Under the pieces are notes generated by a model, which made no database searches, had not been told where the DNA came from, and worked only from the letters and a program-made list of their open reading frames with translations. Source: Flavobacteriales bacterium (GTDB lineage: Bacteria > Bacteroidota > Bacteroidia > Flavobacteriales_D > Crocinitomicaceae). From it: a stretch of DNA of 57,813 nt. The position numbers and the translations under genes were made by a program. The stretch spans positions 1-57,813 of the forward strand of contig JADFAL010000044.1 of NCBI GenBank assembly GCA_015665275.1. The letters run 5' to 3'. Below are positions 26,214 to 35,981 of the stretch, one piece after another (the first letter of the stretch is position 1; every line of letters begins with the position of its first letter).

Positions 26214-26689
26214 GCTTTGATCGCACGCGACATCAAGGTAATCATCGCTGCAGTCACTATGAATAATTGTGTGGCTGTATCATCGTCCAAGGAAGTTCCG
26301 TCCTCATCTTTCGTAGTGATTTCCATCATCATGAAACGAACCAATTCAGATTGCTCTGTGAATCCGTGAATAATGTCCTCTTCTTCTTTGTCAAAATATT
26401 CATCCAGCATTTCAAAAAACGGCTGTTCGAAGGCATCGATATCGTCCTCTGTGATGTCGTTTAATGTTACCTGTTCTTGCATAAAAGCCTCTGAAATAAG
26501 GCAGTAATAATAAATTAACAAGCCTTCAAGTTGCTCATTTTTATACTCAACAGAAGCAGACATAATATAGCCTAGCAAGGTTTGTTGTGCCAGTGCATAC
26601 GTTTCTGAAATACGTCCTAATCCGTCGTCATCCAGATTGTCGATTTTTTCAATGGCTTTCTCTATACTGTTAATGCTTACTTGCTTCAT
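26210..26689 (-). CDS. Helical cytoplasmic protein of unknown function
   Basis: 159 residues, acidic and predicted largely helical, without signal peptide or membrane segment. The stretch VTLNDITEDDIDAFEQPF is rich in acidic residues. No family recognised. Its stop overlaps the thioesterase start by 4 bases (ATGA), so the two are translationally coupled. It is divergent from the S9 peptidase gene. Confidence 0.75.
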   Translation of the reverse strand: MKQVSINSIEKAIEKIDNLDDDGLGRISETYALAQQTLLGYIMSASVEYKNEQLEGLLIYYYCLISEAFMQEQVTLNDITEDDIDAFEQPFFEMLDEYFDKEEEDIIHGFTEQSELVRFMMMEITTKDEDGTSLDDDTATQLFIVTAAMITLMSRAIKA

Positions 26690-26750
26690 TTGGAAATATT
26701 TCGCGTAAAGGTAGCCGATTTTTGATTACCGCTCGTCCAATCTTTCCTAA

Positions 26751-26765
26751 ATCCTGATTCAGGAT
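26751..26765. promoter_or_regulatory. Palindrome upstream of the S9 peptidase promoter box
   Basis: ATCCTGATTCAGGAT is a perfect 15-base palindrome with a single central base. It ends 3 bases before the -7 box TATATTTG (26769-26776), which puts it in the promoter spacer where a repressor would act. It is also 62 bases upstream of the divergent gene starting at 26689. Confidence 0.4.
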
Positions 26766-26768
26766 CGC

Positions 26769-26776
26769 TATATTTG
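26769..26776 (+). promoter_or_regulatory. -7 promoter box of the S9 peptidase gene
   Basis: TATATTTG matches TAnnTTTG exactly, 45 bases upstream of the ATG at 26822. A -33 TTTG is not clear. Confidence 0.5.
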
Positions 26777-26821
26777 GGATCGTTTGAAATTCGAGATACA
26801 TAAACTCGCAAAATACCGTAC

Positions 26822-28942
26822 ATGAAAAAGTTATTATTGGGTTTTGTAACCCTGACAATTAGCCTTCAAGGATTTGCTCAGCAAGAATTGACATTAGAGC
26901 AATCTACTTCTGGGTTCCGAAGTTTGGTTCCAGAATCAATTCTTGATTTTCAATGGATGATGGATTCTAAATGTTACACACAGTTAGCAGCAGATTATCA
27001 ATCCATTTTGAAAGGAACAGCGACAGGAGATGAAATGGAAACGCTTCTAACGCTCGCAGATTTCAATAAGATTGCAGGGGTTGAGTTCCGTCATATGTAT
27101 GGAGTGCAATGGAAGGACGATTCGAAATTTTGGCTCAGTCAAGGAGGAAAGTACGTAGAATTTGATATCAGCAACAATACAGCGAAAACCTTAGTCGAAC
27201 TTCCTGAGGGAGTTGAAAACCCAAGTCAAAGTGATGCTGTAGGACACGTAGCTTATACATTGGATAACAATGTTAGGATATTAGGTGTAGATGGGATGAC
27301 GCATTCGGTGACAGAAATTGAAGATCCAAATATTGTTTCGGGTCAGGCAATTGCACGAAGTGAATTTGGAATTACGCAAGGTTTCTTCTGGTCTCCAAAC
27401 GGATCGCAATTGGCATTTTATCAGAAGGACGAAAGTAATGTAGCAGATTATCCATTGTTAGACAATTCTACAACTCCAGGGACGTTGCGCAATATCAAAT
27501 ATCCAATGGCGGGTCAAGGTTCAGAGAAGGCACGCGTTGGAATATACAATTTGAGTTCTAAGAAGTTGGTGTATTTCAAAACAAGAAATGGCTCCGAAAA
27601 CTACTTGACTAACGTTTCATGGACACCGGATAGCAAGTTTGTTTTAGTCGCAGAAGTGAATCGCAATCAAGACCAATTGTGGTTGAATGTGTACGATGCA
27701 GCTTCAGGAAAATACGTAAAGACATTATTGGAAGAGAAAAGTGAAACGTGGGTAGAACCAGAGCACCCGGCATTTTTCCCTGAGGATGATTCTTACAACT
27801 TTGTTTGGATCTCGGAAAAAGATGGATTCAACAACTTGTACTACTACAATTTCGAAGGGGAGTTGATTAAGAAATTAACTGAGCACGACTTCGTTGTAAA
27901 TAACATCATTGACTACGTGGAAGGACGGATTTATTACCAAACTACTGGTGAAACACCCATTGAATCACACGTTTATTCAGTTGATCTGAAAGGAAAGGTG
28001 AAAATCTTGACGCGAGCAAATGGAACACACTCAGTAGATATTTCTCCAGATGCCAAGTACTTTCATGATAATTTCTCTAGTCAGAAAGTTTCTAACAACC
28101 ACTGGATATTGGATGGTCGTGGTAAGATCGTAACCAAGAAATTAGAAGCGGAAAGTAAGTTGGACGCCTATACTATTGGTACCATTGAGATCAGTACAAT
28201 TGAGGCGAAAGATGGTTCTAAGTTGTATACCAGAATGATCAAGCCTAGTGATTTTGATCCGAATAAAAAGTATCCAGTGTTGGTGTACGTTTACGGTGGG
28301 CCGCACGCTCAAATGATTACCGATTCATGGAGCACTGGAGCGTCTGGATGGATGCTTTGGATGGCAGAGCAAGGGTACATTATTTACACCGTTGATAACC
28401 GCGGTTCTGCGAATCGTGGAAAAGCCTTTGAAGAGCAAATTCACCGTCAAGTAGGAACTGTGGAGATTGAAGATCAGATGACCGGAGTGGCGTACTTGAA
28501 GTCTCTTCCGTATGTGGATGCGGATCGCTTGGCAGTGCACGGGTGGTCATTCGGTGGATTTATGACAACGTCTTTGATGTTGCGTCAGCCAGGAACATTT
28601 AATGTTGGTGTAGCTGGAGGCCCTGTTACGGATTGGAAATATTACGAGATTATGTACGGAGAACGTTACATGGATCAGCCAGACCAAAACCCTGAAGGAT
28701 ATAAGCAAGCTTCATTGTTTACGCATGCAGAAAACTTGGAGGGAGATCTTATGTTGATTCATGGAACCGTGGATGACGTTGTAGTGATGCAGCACAGCCT
28801 TTCGTTAGTAGAAACGTTTGTCAAAGCTGGAATTCAAATGGATTTCTTCCCGTACCCAATGCACCCGCACAATGTTCGTGGTAAAGATCGCGATCACTTA
28901 ATGCGCAAGGTGTTGGAGTATGTGATGGAGAATAATCAGTAA
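26822..28942 (+). CDS. S9 family peptidase, dipeptidyl peptidase IV-like
   Basis: 706 residues with a signal peptide ending near GFAQQ. An N-terminal eight-bladed propeller region (about residues 30-450) with DPP-IV-like strings such as YPMAGQGSEKARVGIYNL precedes an alpha/beta hydrolase domain. The catalytic triad is S576 in GWSFGGF, D651 in GTVDDVV and H683 in HPHNV. The enzyme probably removes N-terminal dipeptides from peptides in the periplasm. It is a single-gene unit with its own promoter, divergent from the helical protein gene. Confidence 0.94.
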   Translation: MKKLLLGFVTLTISLQGFAQQELTLEQSTSGFRSLVPESILDFQWMMDSKCYTQLAADYQSILKGTATGDEMETLLTLADFNKIAGVEFRHMYGVQWKDDSKFWLSQGGKYVEFDISNNTAKTLVELPEGVENPSQSDAVGHVAYTLDNNVRILGVDGMTHSVTEIEDPNIVSGQAIARSEFGITQGFFWSPNGSQLAFYQKDESNVADYPLLDNSTTPGTLRNIKYPMAGQGSEKARVGIYNLSSKKLVYFKTRNGSENYLTNVSWTPDSKFVLVAEVNRNQDQLWLNVYDAASGKYVKTLLEEKSETWVEPEHPAFFPEDDSYNFVWISEKDGFNNLYYYNFEGELIKKLTEHDFVVNNIIDYVEGRIYYQTTGETPIESHVYSVDLKGKVKILTRANGTHSVDISPDAKYFHDNFSSQKVSNNHWILDGRGKIVTKKLEAESKLDAYTIGTIEISTIEAKDGSKLYTRMIKPSDFDPNKKYPVLVYVYGGPHAQMITDSWSTGASGWMLWMAEQGYIIYTVDNRGSANRGKAFEEQIHRQVGTVEIEDQMTGVAYLKSLPYVDADRLAVHGWSFGGFMTTSLMLRQPGTFNVGVAGGPVTDWKYYEIMYGERYMDQPDQNPEGYKQASLFTHAENLEGDLMLIHGTVDDVVVMQHSLSLVETFVKAGIQMDFFPYPMHPHNVRGKDRDHLMRKVLEYVMENNQ

Positions 28943-29008
28943 AGGCAGCCGCAGAGGCGTAAAGAAATGCCACTTCTTCTGAAGAGGAATTGACATTGAT
29001 ATTCAGGG

Positions 29009-29212
29009 CTAGAGCGAGAGCGCAATGAGTGCAGATAAATCGTTGATGTTCTTTATGTCTTTCATTTTTTTAGCAAGTGTCAGTCCTTTCATGTACCATT
29101 TCAAGGATTCTTCCATGTTGCCGAATTTCCCAGCGTTATTTCCCAGTTTCAAATATTGATCTGGGTGTTTCAGTGGTGAATCTTTCCTTATGGTTGGTGC
29201 TGTTTCCATCAT
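29009..29212 (-). CDS. Small TPR-like protein
   Basis: 67 residues containing one TPR-like helix pair (YLKLGNNAGKFGNMEESLKWYMKGL). No signal peptide. It stands alone between larger genes, 65 bases from the S9 peptidase end. It could be a genuine small protein or the remnant of a longer TPR protein; there is no supporting neighbour. Confidence 0.4.
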   Translation of the reverse strand: MMETAPTIRKDSPLKHPDQYLKLGNNAGKFGNMEESLKWYMKGLTLAKKMKDIKNINDLSALIALSL

Positions 29213-29327
29213 ACAACAATGATACTGATGGAAGATAATTTGTGGATTAATGTCGGGTTAAAGCAATATTATTTCTGCTTAACATCCAATTCACAATCGT
29301 TAAATGCGACAGTTTGCGCAAGGTAAT

Positions 29328-29825
29328 TTAAAGCTTATAGGCCATGCCAATATTGAAAACACCATTAAGTGCTTTTCCGCCCCAGCGGTCCCACATGAAT
29401 GCACCGCCTAACGATACAAACGTTTGAATGGGTAGAGCAGATATATACATAGAATAACGTAAATCCGTTTGGTAGCGATAATTAAAGAAAGAATTTTGCC
29501 CCAATTTCGTATTTACCCCAACTCTGTGGTTCCAACTGAAATATTGATCCCACCATTTGAAATGATAAGAGCCAATTGCATGCACTGGAATGGTAAAAGC
29601 TCCGGGGTAAAGAACAAATCCAGTTTCAATTCCTGATGAAAATTTTGAATTGAAGTGATACGAAAATCCTTGAATCACTCCTAGGATAGGTCGTTCTTTG
29701 CTGTAAGATCCAGCATGCGGATAGCCCATTTCAAAACGCGTCTCACCACGAAGGAAACCTTCTTTTTCTTGGCCGTAAGATGCCGTCGCCATCAGGAATG
29801 TCCAAATGATAAAAATTCTATTCAT
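29328..29825 (-). CDS. Small outer-membrane beta-barrel-like protein
   Basis: 165 residues from the start at 29825 (MNRIFIIWTFLM) with a signal peptide ending near SYGQ. The mature part alternates aromatic and polar strands, for example FSYHFNSKFSSGIETGFVLYPG, consistent with a small beta-barrel, and ends in a short hydrophobic strand with a lysine-leucine tail. The first 8 bases overlap the end of the beta-helix lipoprotein gene. No family recognised. Confidence 0.7.
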   Translation of the reverse strand: MNRIFIIWTFLMATASYGQEKEGFLRGETRFEMGYPHAGSYSKERPILGVIQGFSYHFNSKFSSGIETGFVLYPGAFTIPVHAIGSYHFKWWDQYFSWNHRVGVNTKLGQNSFFNYRYQTDLRYSMYISALPIQTFVSLGGAFMWDRWGGKALNGVFNIGMAYKL

Positions 29826-30849
29826 CTGCTCCAGCATTTATTGACCCAGTTCTTGGGTCGCCATCAATATCTTCACCTGGTGCTCCAAGCACATTAGGAG
29901 TTGCGTAACCTATTGCAGGCGAACTTGGTTGTAAGTGTAGGTCTCCAGAGTTCATATTTACGAAGCCAATGTTGTCTTCCGATGTATAGTTGAATTCTTT
30001 CAAATACAAATCAAAAAAAGTACGATAGTATTCCTTAGATGGGTTTACGATAATATTGCTGGAAATCATCACCATTGTGGAGTTTTCAAACTCTTCTCCA
30101 ATATAAATCGAATAGTTTTCTTCTTGTACCATGCTATTGAATCGAATTACCACCGACTCAACATGATTTGATGCATCACCATTACTGGCGGCGGTTATCG
30201 AGTAATTGTTATCGAATAAGAAGTTGTTTTCAACCAAAAGAATTTCGTCTGCAGGGTGGTCTGCGTAGTACATGATTCCGTTTTTCGGATAACCGGAAAT
30301 AATATTCTTATGGATGTGTCCTGAGCTTCTTACGCTAATGCCATTTCCAAAGGGTTGATCTCCACCGATGAACCTACTTTTTTCAATAGTTACGTATGGA
30401 CCTTTCCAGTATATAGCGTGATGCGGTTGCGCCATCGTAGCTCCTGTTTGAGAAAGCGCGACATTATTGAATTGGCATCCCGTGATGAATCCATGTGAAG
30501 CATCTTCGTGGCTGTCGATCGCATTGTATCCGATGTTTTCAAAGGTACATTCTTCAATTCTTACATGATTTGCAGGACCGATAAACCCAACCTTGATTCC
30601 ATTTCCTTTGATGTTCTTGAAAGTGCAGTTTCTGATCGTTACATAGTCGGCATTTCCAATGCTTAACGTAGCTTCATCGAATACACAGTTCTCAATGATC
30701 AGGCTATCGAAATGATGTCCGTCAACACGAAGATTCGTTGTGAATGTTTGCCCCGTGACAATTGAGGTAGGTTCTAAATTGTTTTCCTTTTTGCAGGCGG
30801 ATAAGCTAGCTATGAAAATAACGCAACACAGAATCGAAATGGTCTTCAT
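29818..30849 (-). CDS. Right-handed beta-helix lipoprotein
   Basis: 343 residues from the start at 30849 (MKTISILCCVIFIASL), with a lipobox LSAC; the longer frame to 30897 lacks a lipoprotein signal. Repeats of the beta-helix type are visible: LIIENCVFDEATL, VTIRNCTFKNIKGNGI, VRIEECTFENIGYNAI, each with an asparagine or cysteine ladder position. The C-terminal GDPRTGSINAGADE is a pattern common in such proteins. Likely a surface or periplasmic polysaccharide-binding or -degrading protein, but no catalytic residues can be identified. Confidence 0.85.
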   Translation of the reverse strand: MKTISILCCVIFIASLSACKKENNLEPTSIVTGQTFTTNLRVDGHHFDSLIIENCVFDEATLSIGNADYVTIRNCTFKNIKGNGIKVGFIGPANHVRIEECTFENIGYNAIDSHEDASHGFITGCQFNNVALSQTGATMAQPHHAIYWKGPYVTIEKSRFIGGDQPFGNGISVRSSGHIHKNIISGYPKNGIMYYADHPADEILLVENNFLFDNNYSITAASNGDASNHVESVVIRFNSMVQEENYSIYIGEEFENSTMVMISSNIIVNPSKEYYRTFFDLYLKEFNYTSEDNIGFVNMNSGDLHLQPSSPAIGYATPNVLGAPGEDIDGDPRTGSINAGADE

Positions 30850-30973
30850 AATTGAATGTGTAGTTTTTGACAAGTTACCAATTGAGAATTGGTTCATTGA
30901 GAAAACGTTGAAAATTGAACGTTATTACCTCGGATTCGGCATTTGAACCGCCCTGTATTTGCTATCGAATGTG

Positions 30974-30981
30974 TATATTTG
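30974..30981 (+). promoter_or_regulatory. -7 promoter box of the branched-chain E1 gene
   Basis: TATATTTG matches TAnnTTTG, 21 bases before the ATG at 31003. TTTG elements occur upstream at spacings of 12 and 28, neither ideal. Confidence 0.45.
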
Positions 30982-31002
30982 TAGTCCGAAAAACCAGACA
31001 GA

Positions 31003-33096
31003 ATGGGCGAAGCGACAGCTAAAAATAAAAAGTCAACCATTAAAACATCAAAAGAAACGCTTCTTGAAGCTTTTAAGCTAATGTGTACAGCAAAAACGCT
31101 GGCAGATAAGTATGAAGAGAACAAAGAAGTGACATCAAAATACGTGCACGCAACTTCGCGTGGACACGAGGCGATCCAATTGGCGTGCGGAATGCAATTG
31201 AAACCACAGGATTGGGTGGCGCCGTACTACCGTGATGACAGTATCCTATTGGGAATTGGCATGACGCCTTACGATTTGATGCTTCAGGCTTTTGCGAAAA
31301 AGGACGATCCGTTTTCTGGAGGGCGCACCTATTATTCGCATCCTTCTTTGAATGATGACGATAAGCCTAAAATCCCACATCAATCTTCTGCAACAGGTAT
31401 GCAAGCGATTCCTGCAACTGGAGTGGCGATGGGGATTCAATACAAAGAGATGCAAGGTTTGGCCGAAGATTTCGGTGGCGAAAACCCAGTGGTAGTTTGT
31501 TCACTTGGCGACGCTTCTTGTACCGAAGGAGAGGTTTCTGAGGCGTTCCAAATGGCTGCATTGAAGCAATTCCCAATCATCTATTTGGTTCAGGATAATG
31601 GCTGGGATATTTCGGCAAATGCAGAAGAAACTCGAGCTCAGGATATTACACATTACGCCCAAGGATTCAAAGGAATCGAAGTGCGAACCATAGATGGAAG
31701 TGATTTTGAAACGTCATTCCAAACAATGCAGGATGTAATTGATACAGTGCGTAAAGAACGTCGTCCTTTCATTGTGCATGCGAAAGTTCCCTTGTTAGGG
31801 CATCATACTTCTGGTGTTCGTAAGGAATGGTATCGCGATGATTTGGAAGAAGCTGCCAAAGATGATCCGTATCCAAAATTGAAGACCTTGCTTCGCGAAG
31901 CAGGAGTAGACGAAGCGGATATTATCAATATTGAAGCAGATACACGCAAACATATTGATGCTGAGTACAATCGGGCTTTCGAAGCTGATGAGCCAGAGCC
32001 GTCATCTATCACTGATTATATTTTTGCTCCAACTCCAATTACAGAAGAGAAAGGAGAGCGCGAACCAAAAGGAAAGAAGAAAACTGTGATGGTAGATTCT
32101 GCTCTTTTTGCGGTTCGTGAATTGATGGAGAAACACCCGGAATCGTTGTTGTATGGACAGGATGTTGGAGGGAGGTTAGGAGGTGTTTTCCGTGAGGCAG
32201 CAACCTTGGCGCAGCAATTCGGAGACGAACGAGTTTTCAATACGCCCATTCAAGAAGCATTTATTATTGGTTCTACGGTGGGGATGTCAGCGGTAGGATT
32301 GAAACCTTTCGTTGAGGTGCAGTTCGCAGATTATATTTGGCCCGGACTGAATCAGTTGTTTACGGAGGTAAGTCGATCTTATTATCTATCGAACGGTAAA
32401 TGGCCGGTTAGCTGTGTCATTCGCGTTCCAATTGGAGCCTACGGTTCTGGAGGACCGTACCATTCGTCTAGTGTTGAGTCAATATTGACAAATATTCGAG
32501 GAATCAAAGTCGCGTATCCATCAACTGGAGCGGATTTGAAAGGATTGATCAAGGCTGCCTATTACGATCCAAATCCGGTAGTTTTATTGGAGCACAAAGG
32601 ATTGTATTGGTCGAAAATTCCAGGAACAGAAGGTGCCATGTCAATTGAACCAGACGAAGATTACGTGGTTCCTTTTGGAAAGGCACGAACTGTTATTGAA
32701 GCGGATGCTGACAAAATTGAAGCGGGAGAAAGTTGTGCAGTAATTACCTATGGACGGGGAGTTTATTGGACGTTGGAAGCCGCAAAAGATTTTGAAGGTC
32801 AAATTGAAATTATCGACTTGCGCACCTTGAATCCATTGGATCACGAAGCGATGAACGAAGCTGCAAAGAAGCATAGCAAGGTGATGTTGGTGACGGAAGA
32901 ATCAGAAGAAGCTTCATTTACCTTGGGATTGGCTGGACGCATTCAACGTGATAATTTCAAATCGCTAGATGCTCCCGTTGCCATTGTTGGTTCAGTTGAT
33001 ACACCTGCCATTCCATTGAATTCCATCTTGGAGGCGGAGTTACTAACCAATGGTGAGAAAGTAAAATCTGCCTTGAACGATCTTTTGAATTACTAA
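31003..33096 (+). CDS. Branched-chain 2-oxoacid dehydrogenase E1, alpha-beta fusion
   Basis: 697 residues with the E1 alpha subunit fused to E1 beta. It decarboxylates the 2-oxoacids of valine, leucine and isoleucine with thiamine diphosphate and acylates the E2 lipoyl domain. The alpha half (about 1-340) has the ThDP motif GDASCTEGEVSEAF followed by VQDNGWDIS. The beta half (about 360-697) has YGQDVGGRLGGVFREA, IQEAFIIGSTVGMSA and VRVPIGAYGSGGPYHS. The fusion is common in Bacteroidota. E2 and E3 are not in the window. The next gene follows by 1 base. Confidence 0.93.
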   Translation: MGEATAKNKKSTIKTSKETLLEAFKLMCTAKTLADKYEENKEVTSKYVHATSRGHEAIQLACGMQLKPQDWVAPYYRDDSILLGIGMTPYDLMLQAFAKKDDPFSGGRTYYSHPSLNDDDKPKIPHQSSATGMQAIPATGVAMGIQYKEMQGLAEDFGGENPVVVCSLGDASCTEGEVSEAFQMAALKQFPIIYLVQDNGWDISANAEETRAQDITHYAQGFKGIEVRTIDGSDFETSFQTMQDVIDTVRKERRPFIVHAKVPLLGHHTSGVRKEWYRDDLEEAAKDDPYPKLKTLLREAGVDEADIINIEADTRKHIDAEYNRAFEADEPEPSSITDYIFAPTPITEEKGEREPKGKKKTVMVDSALFAVRELMEKHPESLLYGQDVGGRLGGVFREAATLAQQFGDERVFNTPIQEAFIIGSTVGMSAVGLKPFVEVQFADYIWPGLNQLFTEVSRSYYLSNGKWPVSCVIRVPIGAYGSGGPYHSSSVESILTNIRGIKVAYPSTGADLKGLIKAAYYDPNPVVLLEHKGLYWSKIPGTEGAMSIEPDEDYVVPFGKARTVIEADADKIEAGESCAVITYGRGVYWTLEAAKDFEGQIEIIDLRTLNPLDHEAMNEAAKKHSKVMLVTEESEEASFTLGLAGRIQRDNFKSLDAPVAIVGSVDTPAIPLNSILEAELLTNGEKVKSALNDLLNY

Positions 33097-33097
33097 A

Positions 33098-33412
33098 ATG
33101 GAACAGGCTGCCATCACTGTTACGATGCTGTCTTCACTGATTTTAGTGATTGCGATGTTGGTTTGGCTGTTCTTGATGATTTCACTGATTTTCTGGTTGA
33201 ATAAATACGATCAAGAAGGCGACCTTATGGGCGGGAATATCTGGAGGAAAGTATTCCGAAACAGTAAGGCTTACCTCGAAAATATCGAAGATGAGAAAGA
33301 GGTGAAGTCTGTGCAAACACGATTGAAGCTGATTCTTATTTCTCAGAAAGTAATTCTAGGTTCTCGAGGCGGTGTGGCTATTGCAATCATTCTTTGGCAA
33401 TTCGTATCTTAG
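33098..33412 (+). CDS. Small membrane protein of unknown function
   Basis: 104 residues with a long hydrophobic N-terminal segment (about residues 8-34) and a shorter one at the C-terminus (VAIAIILWQFV). A short charged middle contains RKVFRNSKAYLENIEDEKEV. It starts one base after the E1 stop, so it shares that transcript. No family recognised. Confidence 0.75.
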   Translation: MEQAAITVTMLSSLILVIAMLVWLFLMISLIFWLNKYDQEGDLMGGNIWRKVFRNSKAYLENIEDEKEVKSVQTRLKLILISQKVILGSRGGVAIAIILWQFVS

Positions 33413-33416
33413 AGGT

Positions 33417-34292
33417 ATGAAAATCAGCCTTCTCGCTTTGCTGTTAATTTGTTGTTCATTCACTGCTCGCAGTCAAAATTATTTGCCATTTCCAGATTCT
33501 GGGGCCGTTTGGGTGAATACGGGGTATAATGTAGGTGAATTTGGTGCTGATCTAGTGTACTCAGAGTATTTTTGCGCAAACGGAGAGGATACCGTGATTA
33601 ATGCCCTAATCTATACGAAAATGGAGTCTTGTGTCAACGGAGATTACATTGGGGCTTTTCGCGACACTGCCGGATCGGTTTATTATCTGCCCAAAGATTC
33701 AATCGGAGAGAGGCTTATTTACGATTTCTCTGCAATGCCAGATGATACGGTAGATTTTTACGCAGAAGATCAAGTATGGAGCGATTCATGGTACAATTTC
33801 ACTTTGAATGATTGGGATACATCAACAATTGTGATTAATGGAGTCAGTAGAAAGCGGATTCAAGTATTTGATGGGGCTTGGATTGAAGGTGTTGGATCGA
33901 ACGTAGGGTTTCTTCAAGTCCCTATTGGCAACGTTTCCAATTATGCAGGTATTTTGTACTGCATGAGTCACATGGATACTATTCTATATGGTTACAGTGC
34001 TTCTCAATCTGGACAATATGTCGCCTGTGATTTTTTTATTGGGATGGATGAATTACAGAAAAAAACGATTGAGGTGTACCCGAACCCAGTAGAAGATCAA
34101 TTGAGTTTTGATACCGAGTCTCAAATCAATGCTATTTTGGTTTCTAATTCGGAGGGAAAGTCTATAGCAGTTGACCTCACTAAACAGGGCGATACATATA
34201 CTGTAACGTTAGATTTTTTGCCTGCTGGAAGCTATCAAATCTTAATTAAAACTGATTTGACACTATATAGGGCGAGTGTCAGTAAACAATGA
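33417..34292 (+). CDS. Secreted protein with a type IX sorting domain
   Basis: 291 residues from the start at 33417 (MKISLLALLLICCSF) with a signal peptide ending near ARSQ. The C-terminal 75 residues match the T9SS type A sorting domain: IEVYPNPVEDQLSF, followed by AILVSNSEGKSI, DFLPAGSYQILIKT and a final YRASVSKQ. The protein is therefore secreted through the PorU/PorV system encoded in this window or a related one. The N-terminal cargo region is beta-rich and unrecognised. Confidence 0.85.
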   Translation: MKISLLALLLICCSFTARSQNYLPFPDSGAVWVNTGYNVGEFGADLVYSEYFCANGEDTVINALIYTKMESCVNGDYIGAFRDTAGSVYYLPKDSIGERLIYDFSAMPDDTVDFYAEDQVWSDSWYNFTLNDWDTSTIVINGVSRKRIQVFDGAWIEGVGSNVGFLQVPIGNVSNYAGILYCMSHMDTILYGYSASQSGQYVACDFFIGMDELQKKTIEVYPNPVEDQLSFDTESQINAILVSNSEGKSIAVDLTKQGDTYTVTLDFLPAGSYQILIKTDLTLYRASVSKQ

Positions 34293-35963
34293 TTAATCCT
34301 CTTCCATCAATTTCAACACAGTAAATAACTGCCAATAAAAATTGATACTGTGTTTCGATTTCAACGCTTTTAGATTTAGTACTTCTTTGTGAGAAGCAAT
34401 CAATTGCTGTAATTCCTGTTCAAAGCCAAACGATTCCATGCCCGTATTCTTTCTGGCTTCCAGAATTCTTTCGGGTAAAAACGCCTTCATTTTTTGGCGA
34501 TCGTGAATCCGTTTTACTTGCTTCTGGTTGGCTACTTCTTCCTTCCAGTTTGGATTAATAACCTCGTTAAGATTTCCTGGGTATTGCTGGTATAAGTAAT
34601 GGTAAAGTCCGCCGTATTCTTTGGCGTTTTGAGGAATGCTTAAGCACGTTTCAATTAACTTTGGATTGTAGAATGGAGTCGTACTCCAAACATATTGTCG
34701 GTTCCGATCTTCACCTTCAAACGCCCAGTTAATTCCAGCTTCTCGGATCAGATAGTAGACGTATTTATCATCAAAGGAAGCGAATGGATATGAATCCAAA
34801 TGACCAATAACGTTTTCCTCGAGCTCCATGGTTGATATGCCTACTAGTTTCGCAGCAGTTTCCAATGAGCAAAACGCATTGTAACGCATGATGTAACGCA
34901 TAAGTCCTTTCATCGAACGAATCGATTTCAATGCGGACAGGTCTACGAAAAATTTACCGCCACCATCTCCAGTGATTGTTGTGAGTTCTCGCTCTGCATG
35001 CATGCGATAGTACGGAAGTACATAACTCATTGAAAGGTAATTGATTCCTTGTTTGAACTGAAGCAATTCCTCTGCATCGGGCAATTCAGGAGGGTGTATT
35101 TCGAACACCTCGTGTTGCTTTAGATCAAGTCGTTTTACAATGTCTTCAGAAGAGGAATCATCTAAATAATCGGTTCCATCTTTACGGCTATATGTTATAA
35201 AAGGAATATCCTGCTCCAGTTTTTTTACGCCCGCGGCGATCAATCGAGAATCCAGTCCTCCGCTTAGCGATATAGACGGATTTTTTAACTGCTCCAATCG
35301 ACTTTTAAGAGAAGCGTCAAATTGCTTTTGAATAGAAGGTGCCACTTCTTCGAGCGTTTTATTACCTCCTACTGATTCCAGATAGAAGTACTCGTACAAG
35401 GAGATGTGTCCATCTCCGTGAATGTGCAAAATACTGCGCGGTGGCATACGTTGAACGTTCTTCCAAATGGTATTCGTTCCCAAATCGGTGCCCAATAATA
35501 GATTCATCCCCAAATGAAGCGGATGGTATTCCGGTTGGGCAAAATGCGTTATACAAGAGATGTTTCTGCTCGCAATGAATTGATCACCTTGTTGCCAATA
35601 ATATACAGGTAATCGTCCCCACGAATCGTTCACGATGTACATAGATTTGGAACTTCGATCGCGGTGCATGAATACGAACTCGCCATCCCAGTATCGGATT
35701 TTCTCAATGACTTCGTCAAAATGATATGCATCCAGCAGTCGCGTCAACTCTTTGAAATGCTCTTTCGGATCGAGGTTGTACACCATTCCTTCAAAGTAAG
35801 AGCCGTACTTCTCGATGAATTCGTGCGGATAGTTTTTAGGATACTGACCCGTAAACTCAAAATAGTCATTCGCAGACCATTCCGTCCGTTCCAAGCCATC
35901 GTTGAGATAGGGAACTTTTTGAGGGTGTTGTAATCCGGAAGAGCGTAGGTTGAATCCTGGCAT
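34293..35963 (-). CDS. Asparagine-synthetase-like protein lacking the glutaminase cysteine
   Basis: 556 residues from the start at 35963 (MPGFNLRSS). A longer frame to 35984 begins MCC, but that region coincides with the -7 box TACATTTG, so it is probably untranscribed. The N-terminal part resembles the glutaminase domain of AsnB (DGEFVFMHRD, PVYYWQQGDQFIASR), but the Cys2 nucleophile is absent in the chosen start. The C-terminal synthetase domain has the pyrophosphatase loop SLSGGLDSRL. It may use ammonia or an amine donor to form an amide, as such variants do in glycan and peptide biosynthesis (inference). The downstream neighbour on this strand is none. Confidence 0.8.
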   Translation of the reverse strand: MPGFNLRSSGLQHPQKVPYLNDGLERTEWSANDYFEFTGQYPKNYPHEFIEKYGSYFEGMVYNLDPKEHFKELTRLLDAYHFDEVIEKIRYWDGEFVFMHRDRSSKSMYIVNDSWGRLPVYYWQQGDQFIASRNISCITHFAQPEYHPLHLGMNLLLGTDLGTNTIWKNVQRMPPRSILHIHGDGHISLYEYFYLESVGGNKTLEEVAPSIQKQFDASLKSRLEQLKNPSISLSGGLDSRLIAAGVKKLEQDIPFITYSRKDGTDYLDDSSSEDIVKRLDLKQHEVFEIHPPELPDAEELLQFKQGINYLSMSYVLPYYRMHAERELTTITGDGGGKFFVDLSALKSIRSMKGLMRYIMRYNAFCSLETAAKLVGISTMELEENVIGHLDSYPFASFDDKYVYYLIREAGINWAFEGEDRNRQYVWSTTPFYNPKLIETCLSIPQNAKEYGGLYHYLYQQYPGNLNEVINPNWKEEVANQKQVKRIHDRQKMKAFLPERILEARKNTGMESFGFEQELQQLIASHKEVLNLKALKSKHSINFYWQLFTVLKLMEED

Positions 35964-35981
35964 AAATGATACGTAACAGCA

